A DNA stretch of 43,678 bases from NCBI GenBank assembly GCA_016927115.1, contig JAFGNH010000044.1:1-43678 (forward strand), read 5' to 3'. The notes below the pieces were generated by a model. That model was not told the DNA's origin, made no database searches, and saw only the letters and a program-made list of their open reading frames with translations. Each line of letters starts with the position of its first letter. The first letter of the stretch is position 1. The translations under genes and the position numbers were made by a program. Below, piece by piece: positions 42,828-43,678 of this stretch. This DNA is from Anaerolineales bacterium. GTDB taxonomy: Bacteria > Chloroflexota > Anaerolineae > Anaerolineales > E44-bin32.

Positions 42828-43130
42828 CTTGTTTGAACAGAGATCTTGAGGTGTGTCTGTCTGCAATCCAGATGTGTATCAAATCCTGAATCAGAATCAG
42901 CCATTGGATAGAATTTTGGATGTTTTTTTACCTTCAGCCAGCCTGTTAGTTCTCTGTACAGGAAACAACTATTTATGAACGATTAGACATGTCCTTCCAC
43001 TATATGGCAATTATCCTATAATCCCGCTATCTACTTTGCTTGTTTACTTATGCATGCGGCATATCCGACTATAAGAGTATTTCGAAGTATTCTGCCTGCC
43101 TCTTTCCTTAATTATTCTGATTGTTTATTC

Positions 43131-43159
43131 TTGTATATTATCATTTGTTATCGTATTAT
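43131..43159 (+). promoter_or_regulatory. Weak promoter candidate of the MDR dehydrogenase gene
   Basis: TTGTAT (43131-43136) and TATTAT (43154-43159) are 17 bp apart. The -10 matches 5 of 6 and the -35 only 3 of 6. The region is generally AT-rich, so chance matches are likely. Confidence 0.3.
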
Positions 43160-43221
43160 TTCATTAATCAGGCTTTTTCTATAGCATTTATGAACCAAGG
43201 AACGGAAAGGATCAGTCAGAA

Positions 43222-43678
43222 ATGACCAGAATAGAAGATTATGAGCGGGGAAACCGCGCCCTCCCACAGACACATCTCACCTGGCCGCTCTACGGCGCAG
43301 GGCTGGATAAACTCGGACAGAACGGCAAACCTGTCGAACGCCCACTCCCCGCTATCACAGACGATGAAATGTTAATGCGTATTGACGCCTGCAGCCTGTG
43401 TTATACAGACCTCAAACAGATCCGGCTCGGCAGCAGCCACCCCCGTCTTCTCGGTCGCGATCTGGCAGCCGATCCGGTTGTTCCCGGACATGAAGTAAGC
43501 CTGACGGTAGTCACCGTTGGGAAAAATCTGACAGGTGAATATCATGTCGGGGACCGATTTACCCTCCAGCCGGATCTCTGGCTGAACGGGAAAAGTATCC
43601 CTTTCTGTTTTAGTCTGGATGGAGGCTACCGGCAGTACACCAGGGTCGGACATGAGATTCTAAATGCTGATGCCGGCA
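43222..43678 (+). CDS. Zinc-dependent MDR dehydrogenase, N-terminal part (truncated by window end)
   Basis: 152 complete codons, open to the end of the window with no stop. The GroES-like catalytic domain of medium-chain dehydrogenases is visible: MRIDACSLCYTDLKQIRLG (catalytic zinc Cys in the CxxCYTD stretch), VVPGHEVSLTVVTVGKNL (GHE motif) and YHVGDRFTLQPD. The segment resembles L-sorbose-1-phosphate reductase-type family members, annotated for sugar-phosphate oxidation/reduction. AAAGGA lies ten bases before the ATG. A Rossmann NAD(P) domain should follow. Substrate is not certain. Confidence 0.85.
   Translation, partial: MTRIEDYERGNRALPQTHLTWPLYGAGLDKLGQNGKPVERPLPAITDDEMLMRIDACSLCYTDLKQIRLGSSHPRLLGRDLAADPVVPGHEVSLTVVTVGKNLTGEYHVGDRFTLQPDLWLNGKSIPFCFSLDGGYRQYTRVGHEILNADAG

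Larger units (their letters stand above)
42520..43221. other. AT-rich 700-bp non-coding stretch
   Basis: No gene recognised on either strand. It holds a GACAG/CTGTC hairpin near 42550, a possible promoter-terminator pair for a small RNA (42677-42827) and a weak promoter for the downstream dehydrogenase (43131-43159). Confidence 0.5.

Noticed and set aside
1..43678. tRNA or rRNA genes, CRISPR arrays, insertion sequences, prophage genes
   Set aside because: None recognised on either strand; no regularly spaced repeats, transposase or integrase motifs were seen.

Overview
The window reads as part of a bacterial chromosome, most likely from an anaerobic or microaerophilic member of the Chloroflexota (Anaerolineae-like). 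This placement is an inference from gene content and style: lipoprotein binding proteins with long Glu/Ala-rich linkers, a two-gene SufC/SufB-type iron-sulfur system, several DtxR-type regulators, UroD-family and RACo-like proteins, and purple-sulfur/proteobacterial features absent. Genes mostly carry good Shine-Dalgarno sites. No rRNA, tRNA, CRISPR array, insertion sequence or prophage was seen.

Region 1 (105-8873, minus strand) is a purine-nucleoside module. It has adenosine deaminase, then after a 1-kb non-coding gap a BMP-family lipoprotein, a double ABC ATPase and two permeases (NupNOPQ/BmpDEFG-type importer). A 2Fe-2S/ASKHA protein of the corrinoid-activator type follows 131 bp downstream.

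Region 2 (9090-18809) holds a PAS-GGDEF diguanylate cyclase (plus), oligoendopeptidase F, a lipoprotein of unknown function, a histidine kinase/response regulator pair, and a SufC-SufB pair with an upstream MIP18-family protein, all minus except the cyclase. Region 3 (18810-21289, plus) has an AarF/ABC1 kinase and a family I inorganic pyrophosphatase. A secreted SGNH-like protein with a carbohydrate-binding-like domain and C-terminal membrane anchor follows on the minus strand.

Region 4 (23322-27600, minus) is a ferrous-iron locus. A membrane-anchored protein fusing a DtxR-like part to two FeoA-like domains is followed by FeoB split into a GTPase gene and a permease gene, which are translationally coupled. 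A conventional DtxR regulator follows. A palindrome sits on an extended -10 promoter in front of the operon.

Region 5 (27727-39782) is the most unusual. It is a 12-gene minus-strand operon read from a consensus sigma-70 promoter, divergent from an XRE-cupin regulator. It encodes a ribose-type ABC importer (binding protein, ATPase, permease), an MBL-fold lactonase-like hydrolase, two cupins, two consecutive split transketolases (N-C-N-C), a TIM-barrel sugar isomerase/epimerase and a UroD-family protein. It contains no sugar kinase, aldolase or dehydrogenase. A two-step transketolase catabolic route for an unidentified sugar is the best candidate for an undescribed system.

Region 6 (40072-43678) has a dCache-HAMP chemoreceptor with a strong terminator, a 700-bp AT-rich non-coding stretch, and the 5' part of a zinc-dependent MDR dehydrogenase running off the window.
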